DNA of 64,000 bases from Lineus longissimus (taxonomy: Eukaryota; Nemertea; Pilidiophora; Heteronemertea; Lineidae): assembly GCF_910592395.1 (NCBI RefSeq), contig NC_088323.1:12511501-12575500 (forward strand). Reading direction: 5' to 3'. Of the stretch, positions 13,643 through 25,224 are shown in pieces; positions within the stretch are counted from its first letter, which is position 1, and each line of letters opens with the position of its first letter. Made by a program: the position numbers and the translations under genes. The notes under the pieces were generated by a model that was not told the origin of the DNA, made no database searches, and saw only the letters and a list, made by a program, of their open reading frames with translations.

Positions 13643-14102
13643 GTTGAGGTACAGTACAAGTCTCAATTGACATCCCTTCAGCTTCGATTAAGTTTCACGC
13701 ACTAACCTACAAGGCAAAGTATTCGCGGAGGGTTCGTGCCAGGTTTTGCGTAAGTTACGCACAGGTTACATGTAAGTTACGCGCTTCAAACATGTAGGCA
13801 AAACTGGTGAATCGAGATTATTTGACGTCATCAGGTAGAACCAGAACAGCTCAGTGAAAGCAAAAACTACATTTCAACCACGTCGGTCAGTTTGTCATTC
13901 GGCAACCTTTGCGTGTCCTAATTTATGTCCGGAGGTGGTCGAGACAACTGCTTTGCTGTACGAAAGCACAGCCTTCATTCGGGGACCACTTGATTAGCTA
14001 TTCAAAATGGCCGTATCGTAGCCCCTGGTATAAAACGGGAAGTAAGATTGGATTCAAGTAATTTTTAAAGAGGTCTGTCTGTAAAATTTGGGTGCGACTA
14101 AT

Positions 14103-14982
14103 GCAGCGGTCAATTACAACTCTGAACCCCCCCCCCCCCCCCCCAACAGACATTCGACATTTATTCGACACCTGGGAAAAAGGGGTCGTCCAGGAATCGG
14201 CAGTTTCTCACCCAGAGCACAAGATCCTTGCTCCAGGAATTCACTGCTTCTTATTTTTTGGAGCTTCAGAGCATCACCTGTTTTTCACTTGTCAGAAGAG
14301 TGAACGTCAGGAATGCCACACAAATTCACATTTTTGGGTACGAAATCTATTATGAATAGACTTGTTCCCATATCTGGGTAAGGGTTGGCTGGTTTGTGCA
14401 AATCAACTGAACAGTGCCTCCTTTAATTCTCAACCCTCTTCCCCCACAATGATGGCTGCAGATGTCAGAAAATTTACGGAAAGAAGAAACTGGATAATAG
14501 TACCAAGCTGTTCTCCATTCCCATGTGATTTGTAAATTATTACGGTATATTTTCAAACCAATGAAATGAATAAAACTTTGTATGTAAAAACATTTGCCTT
14601 TTTGTTTTAATTGGAATGCCTTAGAACAACCAACCCTGTGCTAAGCAGTTGTGGTGGTTGGATGTTATATATTGTCAAAATCAAATGAAATCGAGGCTGG
14701 AAAAGCGTGCATGGGTGATGACTGACCGCGGTCGCCAGACATGCGACGGTCTTTCGGCATATTCGGCTGTCCCGTACGCAGGAATTCACCAAAGATCATA
14801 TTTGTTATTTTCAGACATTCGACGAAATTCGACGCTGATTTTTACTCAGTTCGTCAGGAATTCAACGCTAGGGATTTTTTGGAAACCTCAGGACGCAGCG
14901 GCGGCGGCGTCGCATCAGTGTCGACCCCTGAAATGGGGGGGGGGGGGGGGGGGGGGGGTTCAGAGTTGTAATTGACCGCTGC
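14103..14982 (+). mobile_element. 880-bp MITE with GCAGCGGTCAATTAC inverted ends (unit II)
   Basis: Ends are inverted repeats GCAGCGGTCAATTACAACTC and its complement, running inward into a C tract (18 C on the left) and a G tract (24 G on the right). Flanks are AT...AT. Unit I shows the empty site ACTAATAACGCG at about 399-410, so this is an insertion with a 2-bp AT duplication (or no duplication if the element starts with T and ends with A). Short inner frames are not conserved between copies. Superfamily not recognised. Confidence 0.85.
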
Positions 14983-15299
14983 ATAACGCGTAACATACGC
15001 GAATTAAGAGATGCCAATTGTGACTTGGACTGTAACTCCACATTTCATTTTGAGAGGCTTTTTGCCTCCGCGTTTTTTAAAGTTCAATTTTGAAAATGTC
15101 GCTTATTTGATAATTTTGATATCTGATTTTTTATGCGGCATACATTCATGTACATGATATAACTGGTGTAAAATATCAAATTAGTGGTCCTTGTTTATGC
15201 TATTTTCTATTTTTTATCGTTTTTGGGGTCACCGAAACTTTACTACTGATGGAGCTGAAAGCTATTCCGATTCAAGGTCAGGGCCTGGATAAAACAAAT

Positions 15300-15396
15300 G
15301 TTGTCACTGCCGCTGGCGTTAACTTTTAAGTTAACACCAGCGTTAGTGACAACATTGCGGCTCAAGATGAGTTAAAACTCATCTTGACCCGCAATG
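15300..15396 (+). repeat. Twin adjacent hairpins (unit II)
   Basis: Two palindromes side by side: the first pairs GTTGTCACT...GGCGTTAACTT with AAGTTAACACCAGCG...AGTGACAAC; the second pairs CATTGCGG-TCAAGATGAGTT with its complement. Repeated at 32553-32649 and 49747-49843. Unit I keeps only half of each arm. Confidence 0.8.
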
Positions 15397-16016
15397 TTTT
15401 GACATCGCTAAGTCACTCACCAAAAGTTTGCTGATCTCGATAGTGGTGACGCAAAAACATGAGAGTCAGGAGGCGTTATCTCCTTCAGTTAAACATCTAG
15501 ATTTAACGCCACGTTAAGTTAACGCCAGCTTTAGTGAGAAAAACCGGGCCCAGGGTGTCACCGTCTCAACGGTAACGGAGAGATGGCTGTGGCATGCTGG
15601 ACACAACCCCGGACTGACCAGGGAACACCACAAATACATCATCCCTAAAATCATTGCAACCTCGTCCACTTAGGGTGGTTTCAAGCAGGTCCATATTTCG
15701 TCAGTCAGTCAAAATGACATAACTTTTAAATGGATCAAAGAGTGACTAAATGTATATACATACTAAAGTTCTTAAAATTTGGGACTTCCAGGTAGGGCCA
15801 ACGTGTGACCTTCTATTTCTAGACTTTAACTTTTTCATGGTCATACTTCTCCTGCTGGATATTCACTGATTGGTGCCATCCAGGAATTGGACTCAGGGTC
15901 GTTTCACTCATGTGTATATCCTGGCAGTCAAAACAACTGTCATGAGAGCCATGGAATACTATATAATTACCTACATGTATGTATACCTCAATTTCTACAA
16001 TGATTTTTTAGACTTT

Positions 16017-16522
16017 TGGGAGCAGCTAGCCTTAAGCTTTACTCTCCATTTATAATTGACGTACAGGCCAGCCGTCTCGTTGTGCATTTTTGTGGAGGAG
16101 GCCTACATGTCTAATTCAGCTAATGAATTTTACACGGACTGATCTGACATTGATTCTAAAATCTCACAATGTCTAGTGTTGATGTGAATATCTCAGTTTG
16201 AGAGAGAATGAAGTATCTCTGTTGGAAATCTTAGAGGCTTTTTGACATTTTCCTTTTTATTACAGTGTACACTGTGACCGTGTATGAGCCTTGGTAGTCT
16301 CCATTAAACTAGGGCAGAAATCTAGAGCATGATTTTTTTTCGTACGGTGATAAGTACTAACACGCTGTGCATTCCATTGTTTGGGATTCCCCTTCCCCAG
16401 TTTCAACCTGGTGATGGGATTGCCTTGGTGAGTTTTAGTTCGTGTTTTACCCCTTTTACCTCTCCTTAGCGATCATCAACCTCACTAGCTGCGAGCCTCG
16501 AAGCCAACGGCCTTGTATATAA
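16017..16522 (+). other. Block present in units II-IV, absent from unit I
   Basis: Unit I goes from TTTTAGACTATTTA directly to TACCGCCTTGAAATC, while II, III and IV have about 500 extra bases. No inverted ends, duplication or gene seen, so insertion and deletion cannot be told apart. Confidence 0.55.
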
Positions 16523-17310
16523 TACCACCGCCTTGAAATCAAAATCTGAAAGTTTTATCAGCCGTTTTATAGAGAATAAAAACATGTACCAATACTTGAT
16601 TGTTTGGAGTTCTTAAGGTTATAATAAAAATAATGACTTTATTCGCTTAAACCCATCCATGTAGTTTGTCGTGATTGCGATACACACTGATTTACATGAT
16701 ATTACACGTCGGCGAAAAGAAGGAGGACAGAGAGCAGCCAAAGATAGCTGGGGGTAGAGGAAGGGTGAGAAAGCCGACAGGACTAATCAGTGTGTGTTGC
16801 AGCACAGACACGTTCGGCCTCCCGTACATATTTGACAGGATTTGTGGTTTGACCTTTGCTTGAGCAATTTAAAATGCAGAATAATTTATACGTATTTGGA
16901 TGTGCTGCACAGAAGGGTTTGATAAAGCGTTGCCGCAAAACATCGTATTTTGTACATTGTTGGAAAAAGTTAAATTCGTCTTGATAATATCATTGAAAAA
17001 TTTGCAACGTTTTTCTCTGTCTGTGGATAATAGGGCAAAATGTAAGAAAGATACTCTGCATCCGTGCATCTTCACCTTTCTCACATTGCATCATGGCTAC
17101 GAAGCGTATTAAAATGTAGGCCTACCTCTGATACTGTATTGAGAATAAAATACAAATTCCGAAAAAAAGTTTGTGTATTTCGATACTCTATTCGTTTTTC
17201 TCTCCGAATCCTGTCAGTGAGAAGCCAGGAAGGTAGGTCGAAAGGAAACTGAGATAGTAGAGTGATACAATAAGAAGATTGCACGAGTGGGCTGATCCTC
17301 GTATCAAAAT

Positions 17311-18296
17311 GGTTTATGCCTGTTTCGCCTATTCCTGTTTCGCCTATTCCTGTTTCGCCTACAAAATTCCTGTTTCGCCTATTCCTGATTCGCCTATTCC
17401 TGTTCCGCCTATTCCTTTTTCGCCTATTTCCTGTTTGGCCTATTTCCTGTTTGGCCTATTTCCTGTTTCGCCTATTCCTGTTTCGCCTACTTTCCAGTAC
17501 CCCTACAATAAATCGACTCTCCCACGGGGAACCTTAGGGATGCATGTCCATTCTATGGGGAAAATGTGAGGGGACAATTGGATGATGTTAACGATGTGAT
17601 GACAATTTGACTAATCAAATGCCATCAACTTTGTTAACAAACCATGCCATGACCTTTTGAAAGAGTCACCTTGAAAGCGGGGACAGTCGGGACTTATTTG
17701 ACCATAGGACCATAGGACCATACTGACACACAGTAAAAACTAATAGATTAAGTAGAGTAAAGCAGTCGTTTATTTTATGAAAACTGAATTCATGAGTTTT
17801 TGATAAAAATACATAATATTTGTACATTCTCATAGTTATTTGATCAAAATCAGCTGTAAAACCCATGTCATAATATACATGTAGGTACAGCACATATAAA
17901 GTCAAACAAGGTGGAAAATACATATCATGATATTATGTCAGACAAGGTAACTGATGGCATCAATGTAACTCATTATGTCCCTCACTCCATTGACGTATTG
18001 TTCTTTGAGGCGTAACATGCGTTCGTCAATGCGTACATATGTGGCTCTCCTCGGGTTGGGTCGGTCAGTAAGGGACGGTTCATATTCCTACGTCTGTGGG
18101 AAGGTTAGCAATACATTTGAATAGGCGAAACAGGAATAGGCTAAACAGGAATTAGGCGAAACAGGAATAGGCGAAACAGGAATTAGGCGAAACAGGAATA
18201 AGCGAAACAGGAATTAGGCGAAACAGGAATTAGGCGAAACAGGAATAGGCGAAACAGGAATAGGCGGAACAGGAATAGGCGAAACAGGAATACACC
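17311..18296 (+). mobile_element. Foldback-type element with inverted 15-bp repeat arrays (unit II)
   Basis: Begins GGTTTATGCCTGTTTCGCC and ends with the near-complement. The left arm is about 11 tandem copies of CCTGTTTCGCCTATT (17319-17490); the right arm is about 11 copies of its reverse complement (18120-18290). It is flanked by an exact 8-bp duplication, ATCAAAAT (17303-17310 and 18297-18304). Unit I (ATCCAGAT, 2410-2417) and unit IV (53150-53157) show the empty site. The layout resembles foldback transposons; an 8-bp duplication is typical of hAT and P-like elements, but no transposase is seen. The centre (17500-18110) holds a possible minus-strand coding end, listed separately. Confidence 0.85.
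17938..18087 (-). CDS. Possible 3'-terminal coding exon inside the foldback element
   Basis: On the minus strand, after an AG (ACGTAG|GAATATG), a 49-residue frame runs to TGA at 17938-17940. It has a charged, helix-like composition, with RRATYVRIDERMLRLKEQY followed by a hydrophobic end ISYLV. In unit III the same frame (35191-35334) has an in-frame 6-bp loss and a Y-to-F change, so it stays open. I do not recognise it. It could be the tail of a captured gene or a chance frame; upstream of it there are only the 15-bp arrays. Confidence 0.25.
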   Translation of the reverse strand, partial: EYEPSLTDRPNPRRATYVRIDERMLRLKEQYVNGVRDIMSYIDAISYLV

Positions 18297-18493
18297 ATCA
18301 AAATTGCCCGAGATGATTTGCGGTCGAGAGCTTTCAGGATGTACAAAATCATCGAGTGATCAGACACGAGTGCATTTTTTTATTTATCATATACTACAAA
18401 TATCTCCATAATAACGAGAAAATGATGGTAAAAAAGTTTTGTAATTTTTTGAACCGAAAACATCGAGGAAGACGTAACGCTTGAGTTGACTAA

Positions 18494-19228
18494 AGCCTGG
18501 TCTACACTAGCAAACATTCGCCAACAATTGTTGGCCAACATGAGCCAACATCATGTTGGCGAATGTTTTGGGACCCGTCCACACTTTCAAACACAGGCAA
18601 ACATTGCCAAACAAGTTTGACTAAGTTTGGCCGTGTTTGGCATGAATTTGAGGGCAATTTGGAGGGAAAATCAGTCATTTCTCTTCATTTTTTCTTTAAA
18701 ACAATGGAGAACCACAGGAAGAAAGCATGCCTAGGTGCTTCAGCAGCAATTCTTTCAGTTGTGATTAACCCCCGTCGCCGCCGCAACTGACAAAAGCCAT
18801 ACTTGTGGAAAAAGCATGCATGGGGCCTATCACTGCCTCCTTCAAGAGTTAATGGCCTCAGACTTCAAAAGCCTCAAGAATTTCCTACGGATGGATGAAG
18901 CTTTTCGTATTCCGAAATTAAGTGTTCAATATATTGAAATTGCCATTCTCTATCTTTCATTGAGGCTGCCATTTTGTTCCAGTAGCTCCATCACATGATC
19001 CAAATCTGTTCCCTGATTGGCTGCTGATTGCCCAACACCGACCAACATGTTGTTCAGAAGTAGCATGGCCTAACATAGGCCAACATTGGCCAACAAGTTG
19101 GCTGATGTTTTCACTTGTTTTTGGACCCGTCCACACTGGCAAACAATAGCAAACATGCCTCTGCAACAAGGCCCAACACGATGTTGGCCAACATTTGTTG
19201 GTTCATGTTGGCTAGTGTAGACCGGGCT
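18494..19228 (+). mobile_element. PIF/Harbinger-type derivative, 735 bp (unit II only)
   Basis: Inverted ends AGCCTGGTCTACACTAGC and GCTAGTGTAGACCGGGCT, flanked by a 3-bp TAA duplication (18491-18493, 19229-19231). The empty site GTTGACTAAGACATC is intact in unit III at about 35729-35743. A 3-bp TWA duplication is the Harbinger hallmark, and a transposase remnant lies inside. Subterminal CCAACAT/ATGTTGG words recur many times on both sides. Because unit III lacks it, insertion came after the II/III duplication, or it is a lost or segregating copy. Confidence 0.85.
18704..18908 (+). pseudogene. Harbinger transposase N-terminal fragment, broken
   Basis: Starts MENHRKKACLGASAA, reaches a run of arginines and a TGA, then continues after a frame change (from 18816) as GAYHCLLQEL...FKNFLRM-like sequence (here SLKNFLRMDEAF). 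The tract W(x)n-G-AYH-LLQEL followed by a KNFLRM block is typical of the N-terminal part of Harbinger transposases ahead of the DDE nuclease. The nuclease domain is absent, so the element cannot move itself. Confidence 0.6.
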
Positions 19229-19341
19229 TAAGACATCGTCGTGACTTCGCGACGTGGCTGAATTCCGACGGAATAATGTAAATAAGGATGACAATGAAAA
19301 TGACGGAAAAGCGGACGGTCTTTCAACAGTCAGAGCACGGA

Positions 19342-19376
19342 TTGCACGAGAAATGATCTCGAGTGTTCTCGTGCAA
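19342..19376 (+). repeat. Short hairpin TTGCACGAGAA (unit II)
   Basis: Arms TTGCACGAGAA and TTCTCGTGCAA around ATGATCTCGAGTG; the same in unit III, and one arm altered in unit IV. Confidence 0.6.
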
Positions 19377-20591
19377 AAATGATATTTTTATCAAACAATG
19401 TTTCATGCTCAAAATAAAGTCTGCAAAGTTATAAAGCGCAGTGGGATTTGTGCTGTCTCATGAAAGCCGGTTCCTAGGAGCACTCTCCATTATTTTGGAT
19501 GAATTTGAATGGGTTTTTGGGACATTTTTTGGAGGTTTTCGTGGTCTTGTCTGACGGATCACTTCACTATGGTATATGATTAATAATGTTATCATACTTT
19601 ATTACTATGTGAACCAATCAGAGCGCGCTATTCAGTACCACGTGTCCGTGCGATAATTTTTACTAGTGTATGGCATTATTCTATGGTGACGTCACGGAAC
19701 AAAAATGGCTGTGTGAAGTTTGCAGTTCTGGGGGTATATTAAATCAATGTAGTGATTGGGTATGATAAAATAGATATCGCACTTCAAGCCATGGAACAGT
19801 AAACATTATTCAACGGTGAAAAAATTATTCCACTCGGCGAATATTTGTATGATTTTGTCCCGCCTCTGACAGATGTGGTAATTGTGCAACGGCGTGACGG
19901 TTTTTTATGTTCCACATTTTACTGTGTTTTCATACAACAGGGAGCAGGAAAGAACCGCCACGTATAAATGGGGGCTTCTGCCTTGGTGCTTTTCCCTGGT
20001 AAACATGCATGTTGTTGTGTAGGACACTGGATTAGACATTAATGTATGTAACTGAAGATTTTCTGCAGAACGTCCAACACAAGAACTATTTTCTTTCTAA
20101 TTAAAAGGCGTCCAAGAATTTTTATTCCGAAAGAATGATGTCGGTGCATTCGAAAAGCCATTCGGTAACATTAACAGAATTCCATCAACCATATACTGCG
20201 CAAAATATTTTGGAATCCGATATACGACACCTTTAAAACTAACCCACTTTGTCATGCACTATGAATCGCAAGACAAGTGGTGTGAAGTTTACAAAGTGCG
20301 TAGGCATGCTGCGCCCCCTAATGGTGAGTATTTACAATGACCCCTGGAAATGTTTCCAGCCATGTTGGAGATATGGCGTGGCCTCCATCAGCGTTTTTCT
20401 AACCTAATTGGCATCAAAGGTTTCATGATTCAATACCATGCACTAGAAGAGCTTGGGCAGTATTTGTGCATACACAGACCACGTACATAGAAATTAGTCG
20501 TAACATACACAGCCCATACATAGATAGGTCCTGATTTTGCCTTGTTTGTATATTTGCTAGACTTAAAGACATTAGACGCATTGCGGTTTCA

Positions 20592-21120
20592 CGTCCGTCT
20601 GTCACGTGACTGATATTTGGACTGCCCAGACGGCCCGAAGAGGCACCTTCACTACTATTACTCCTTTTCAATGATGTGCACATGCGCATCTGCCAGGACA
20701 CGCGTAGTGATACTTCAAATAGACTCTAAAACGATCGAGATCAAAAGCTATATAATGGGAGGTTTTGAATCAAAATCACTTTACGTTATCAAAACAAAGT
20801 TTTAACAGTCCACGTATACAAAATTAAACTTTAGATTGCTGGTAATAGGCCTATCAAACTTTTTACATCGAACCACTACAGATATGATGGATCGAGATCA
20901 CCCCTGAGGATTTGCTTCCCATCCTCAAAGTTTCAAAATCTCAAAAGATCGTGACACGACTTCAAACAGGCTTTGCGTAATGTACACTGTTTTTAATAAA
21001 GCATGAGACATTAACAGTTATATTTTATTTCTAGTCAGGAATTTCAGCCAAAACTTTCGTTTGATAAGGTTTACTTCAGAATAAAGGTTTGAAAAGAAGG
21101 GGCTCAAGGTCGTACACTAG
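20592..21120 (+). repeat. Internal ancient duplication, copy A (unit II)
   Basis: Shares GTCACGTGACTGATA...TTTGGAC, CGTAGTGATACT and GATCAAAAGC-like words with 23717-23935, and ACTTTCGTTTGAT-AGGTTTAC...GAATAAAGG with 25225-25390. The same arrangement is in every unit (for example 3527-4050 in unit I). Confidence 0.7.
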
Positions 21121-21959
21121 CGGTAAACTGTTTATAGAAATCAGTGTGGTTCTAGAAAAGTCGGCGACCCTCACGGAGAGTTTCTCAACAATTCTGTTGC
21201 ATTGCAATACAGAGAGTGACTCGTGAATGGGAAAGAGTGGTCACTTTAGTGTCAGAACAGTGCATGAAGCAATTCAGAAAAGGAGGATTACACCCAAGCT
21301 GTTGCAACCTGGATCAGGGTCTGTATCTGTCTTATGCGTATAACCGGACTATTCCAGTCAATTAATGAGTTTCCGTGCGCACCGATCCAACATAACGACG
21401 CCAAGCCCCCATATATATAATGCCATTTGTCGTTCGATGCCATTCGACATTGAGATGACTAGTTGGCAAACATCGGATTTGAGGTAGTCATGACATCATG
21501 TCCTACCCTTGGCGTTTTTGATGACGAGTTCACAGCGAGGGTTCAAAATGACAGGCACATAGGCCCTGAGCAAATCGGGTAAAGGGGTTGTGACCTGTTC
21601 AATGTGCATTGTGCTGGGGGCGGTCATGCCAAGAGATAATGGACCGGTGTTAGATCGGTGAGTCTAGAGTATACATGTATACAATATTATACCAGAAGAG
21701 GCCCTTGAGGATGCAATACGTTTTGTGCATACTCGGAGTATAATTTTTTAAAAATGAAATATTATTATACAAAGAGGTAATTAAATCCTTCAGCATTGTG
21801 TTTGCATGTACGGCATACAAGCCACGTCCTAGAAGGCCCCGGACTCTCCTTTCCTTATACCCAATGCGGAAATAAAGTTACCCGTCTTGCTTGACCCAAC
21901 ATTGTGGTGTCGTGACCAAGATCGTAAACATTAGAGAATCCTCAATTTCTCTAACTATA

Positions 21960-22496
21960 CAGGGTGTTTCAAAAAAAGGAAACCGATATTAATTGTCGAT
22001 TTCCTGGACATGGCTAAATATTTTAGAAATTGGCAACCACCATTTATTACCCAATGATGTCCTCTTTTGACACCAAGAAATTCAATTTATTGTCACAGAT
22101 GACTGAACACGAAACAGTTCAATCAACCATGGCAGAACTGGTCTTGCACCAGATAGACGTTTTGGTGATAAACCTTGTCTGCCCAGTGCTGGGATTTTGT
22201 TGGGGCTCAAAATTATGCAATCCTTTGAATATTGAATATTTCGCTGAGGACACACTGGTCTTTCTTTTTCGTCGGAGTTCCGCTTCGGTACATGTAGATC
22301 TGGTCCAAGACCAGTTCTGACATGGTTGATTGAACTGCTTCGTTCTCAGACATTTGTGAGAGTAAATTGGATTTCATGGTGTCATGAGAAAGAGGACATC
22401 ATTAGGTAATAAATAGTGTTTACCAAATTCCAAAATATTTAGCCATGTCCAGAAAATTAACAAATTAATCTCGGTTTCCTTTTTTGAAACACCCTG
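21960..22496 (+). mobile_element. Palindromic MITE with CAGGGTGTTTC ends, TA-flanked (unit II)
   Basis: Ends CAGGGTGTTTCAAAAAAAGG and its complement, flanked by TA, as in Tc1/mariner-type insertions. The two halves are imperfect inverted repeats of each other (CATGGCTAAATATTTT..., GATGTCCTC..., CAACCATG...CAGAACTGGTC), so the whole 537 bp can fold. The 96-residue frame across it is a by-product of the palindrome. Confidence 0.8.
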
Positions 22497-23716
22497 TATA
22501 ATGATCGATGAATAAACAGAAATACATGTGTAAGGACGGGAGGACGTGAATGCACAAGCCACAATCAAGTCATACAACGCGTGGATGTACAAAGCCACCA
22601 CTTTTAAGGGGCTGCAGCAAAATTAAAGTGAAGCCAATAGAAACGACACATTTTCGTTTGGGGAGGGGGTCAGGGGTCATTATTTTTCGTTTTTCGACAA
22701 AAAAAGTTTAGCCTGGATTAAAGATCTTTCTTGAAGCGTTTTCTGGTCCTGAAACTGTCTGAATCTGCTCCTAAATGCCTCATACACTTTTTTCCTGGGT
22801 AGCCTGTTACAACCAAAACTTTCAAACCCCGTTTAATCACTTGCCCTCAAGCAGATTAGGATCCCGCCTTAAAGTTTGTCAGAAAGTGCTAAAAGTCAAA
22901 AGGTGCAACACAAGGCTGTGAAAAGTTAAGCCAAAAATCATAATATTTCAGTTTCTGGGGGGAGGAGGGGGTTGGAAAAGAAACTAAGATATTTTGTTAC
23001 TATTGGCTTCACTTTAATTATGCTACAGCCTTTAAATGGACTCAACGTCCCAAGCAGAGTGTCACACTGACACAACTTGTCTTAAACTCAACCGCATTAC
23101 CCGATTTATGACGGGATTAGTGTAACTACGGCCATGTGTGATCAGAAGATCACGAACATTCACACTGCTGGCGACCAGGGTAGCCAGCAACGTGAAAACG
23201 GAGTGTCCTACTAGATGACACAATTCTTTCCCTAGCCCAGTCGAAGATATATCATACAGTACGTGCTACACTCAACTCGTCTCACACAGGGACAATAACG
23301 GAATACGTGTCATACGGACTGACACATTGATACTGCTCTACGCAGCCCACAACTACGAATGTCTCATGTGAGAACGCATTACGAATCACAAGAATCATAC
23401 TCAATGTATGTTCTATGAGAATTCTATCGCAACTTTTTATCTTCGAACCTATCAACATGATGAACATTCATGCACCATCAAAGGTCAAAAGACATTCAAA
23501 AGCGTTAATAATGCTGACAAATTCCACCTGCATCGTAAATGAATTCTAACTATGTGAAAATTGTAAATTATGAGTAAAACGGATGTGATCCAAATTGCCA
23601 AGTGACCATCCCCTTTTCTTACACAAAATTTACAGAAGTCTTATTCATAAATTTTACCTTAATACTAAAAATAAGAATTATATGAAATTTGGCTATCAAA
23701 ATATAAGATTATTTAT

Positions 23717-23935
23717 CATGGCCGCCCGTCACGTGACTGATACTGGTATTTGGACAGACCAGAGGGCCCGCAGAGGCATCTTGACCGCCATTATTCCTTC
23801 ACAGCGATGTGTACATGCGCGTAGTGATACTAAAAATAGACGCTAGAACGATCGGGGTCAAAAGCCATAAATAGCAGGGTTGGAATCAAAATAATTTTAT
23901 ATTGCCAAATCAAAGTATAGACAAGCCTATCGGCC
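23717..23935 (+). repeat. Internal ancient duplication, copy B part 1 (unit II)
   Basis: Diverged counterpart of the first part of copy A, offset by about 3.1 kb. Confidence 0.65.
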
Positions 23936-25224
23936 TCTGGTTCACCATGTTTTCGGGTACCACAGGCCACTGAAACTGAGGTAATATCGACGGCCACAGC
24001 CCAAGTGAGGTCAAGAGGTTAACACAATAGAGCAACTCCCTTCTCAAACCCAAAAGTCATGTCATGAAGGTGTCATTGCCACAACTTCATTTCAACTAAT
24101 TTTTCTTCTGGACACCACTTTGACCTGACTTCAGAATTTTCACGAAAAGATTGATTTGGTGCAATAGCAAAAAACTTTATACGGCAACCCGACTTGAAAC
24201 TTGTGTTAGGCATAAGACGAAAATTAACAGGAGATTCCTCTCGTAACAGGGGCGTGAACTAAATTGTTTCGGTCCCCATCAAAACACCCGATCAAAGATG
24301 TCAAACTACAGACGAAGATGGCTAAATTATGAGCTACAACTACACTAGTTATGTTCTTAAACTGATACTTATCAAAGTACCTGGTTTTGAATACAATATG
24401 CCGCCGCCCGATAATTAAGACATACAGTAGTTTACTCCGAAAGATTTCTAGGAATTTAACAAGTTTGCACATTGCCGGGAAAGCCGCTGACCAATGAAAA
24501 AGCTCGAGGTCACTTGACCTACAAAATGGTGGACGAACCAGAAAACGTAAACAGAGATTTCTTCCAAGTTCGACATTAAAATTGTCAACAAAAACATCTC
24601 TACGGACTTGATCTTCTCAATATAATATTGCAAAATATTGTATACATACTTTACAACATGGGGATGACTAAGGTATAGTTGTCATTAAAAATAGAAGCAA
24701 TCTTACGGACCAAAACGCTACCGTACGTAGTCGTTTCATTATTTATTATCTTGGCCTTCCATTCAAATTTAACCCCTTGAAAACTTAGAAGGCGGTCCGC
24801 ACTCATGGAAATCAATGACGTAATACTCTATAAGAACAATAAATACCTTAAAAAACTTTTATTTGATTTTAAAAGCAGTTATCGAGTAAACGGACACCAC
24901 CCAAAATATCCACGAAATAAACACACAAATGACCACGAAAACACCTTTTCTTAAAAAACTAGCAATTTATACCAAATAAATCTGACGAGAGACAAAACTG
25001 CATACAAATTTAGCTAGGCTATGCAAAATAATAGGACCTGTAGTGATAGATTTCAAGGAGAAAATTTACGAAGAAAAAAATTTAGAGGCAAAAAATAAGG
25101 ATCACATTGTGAACCAATATGAGGACATTATGCTTAAGAGACGGCTGTTAATATTATAATCCGTATATCGAACCAGGACACTGGGATGGGTTGCCTCGTG
25201 ACTAACACAACTCAAAAGGTTGTT

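Larger units (their letters stand above)
1..13734 (+). repeat. Tandem unit I (shortest, most diverged of the three gene-bearing copies)
   Basis: Positions 1 onward match 13735 onward, 31001 onward and 48230 onward (shared start around the words GTTACGCACAGGTTACA and GTAAGTTACGCGC). Unit I lacks the 880-bp MITE, the foldback element, the Harbinger derivative and a block of about 500 bp (16017-16522 in unit II). It has its own extra block at about 670-945. Positions 1-8870 hold no gene I can support, only repeat-derived sequence and small unconserved frames. The gene lies at 9184-13642. The unit start is an arbitrary choice made at the window edge. Confidence 0.85.

Noticed and set aside
14092-14355. 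Frames starting near the C tract at 14100 as a gene
   Set aside because: Frame use changes with C-tract length among units, and the region is inside the 880-bp MITE.
17279-17569. Repetitive proteins such as (SPIPV)n read through the 15-bp array
   Set aside because: They follow from a 15-bp (five-codon) repeat being open in several frames; no start context or conservation beyond the repeat.
17319-18290. CRISPR-like arrays of about 15-bp repeats
   Set aside because: The repeats are contiguous with no spacers, occur as two inverted arms, and lie inside an element with target duplications in animal DNA.
22030-22320. 96-residue frame repeated in units II and III
   Set aside because: It lies wholly inside the palindromic TA-flanked MITE and is broken in unit IV and the inverted arm.
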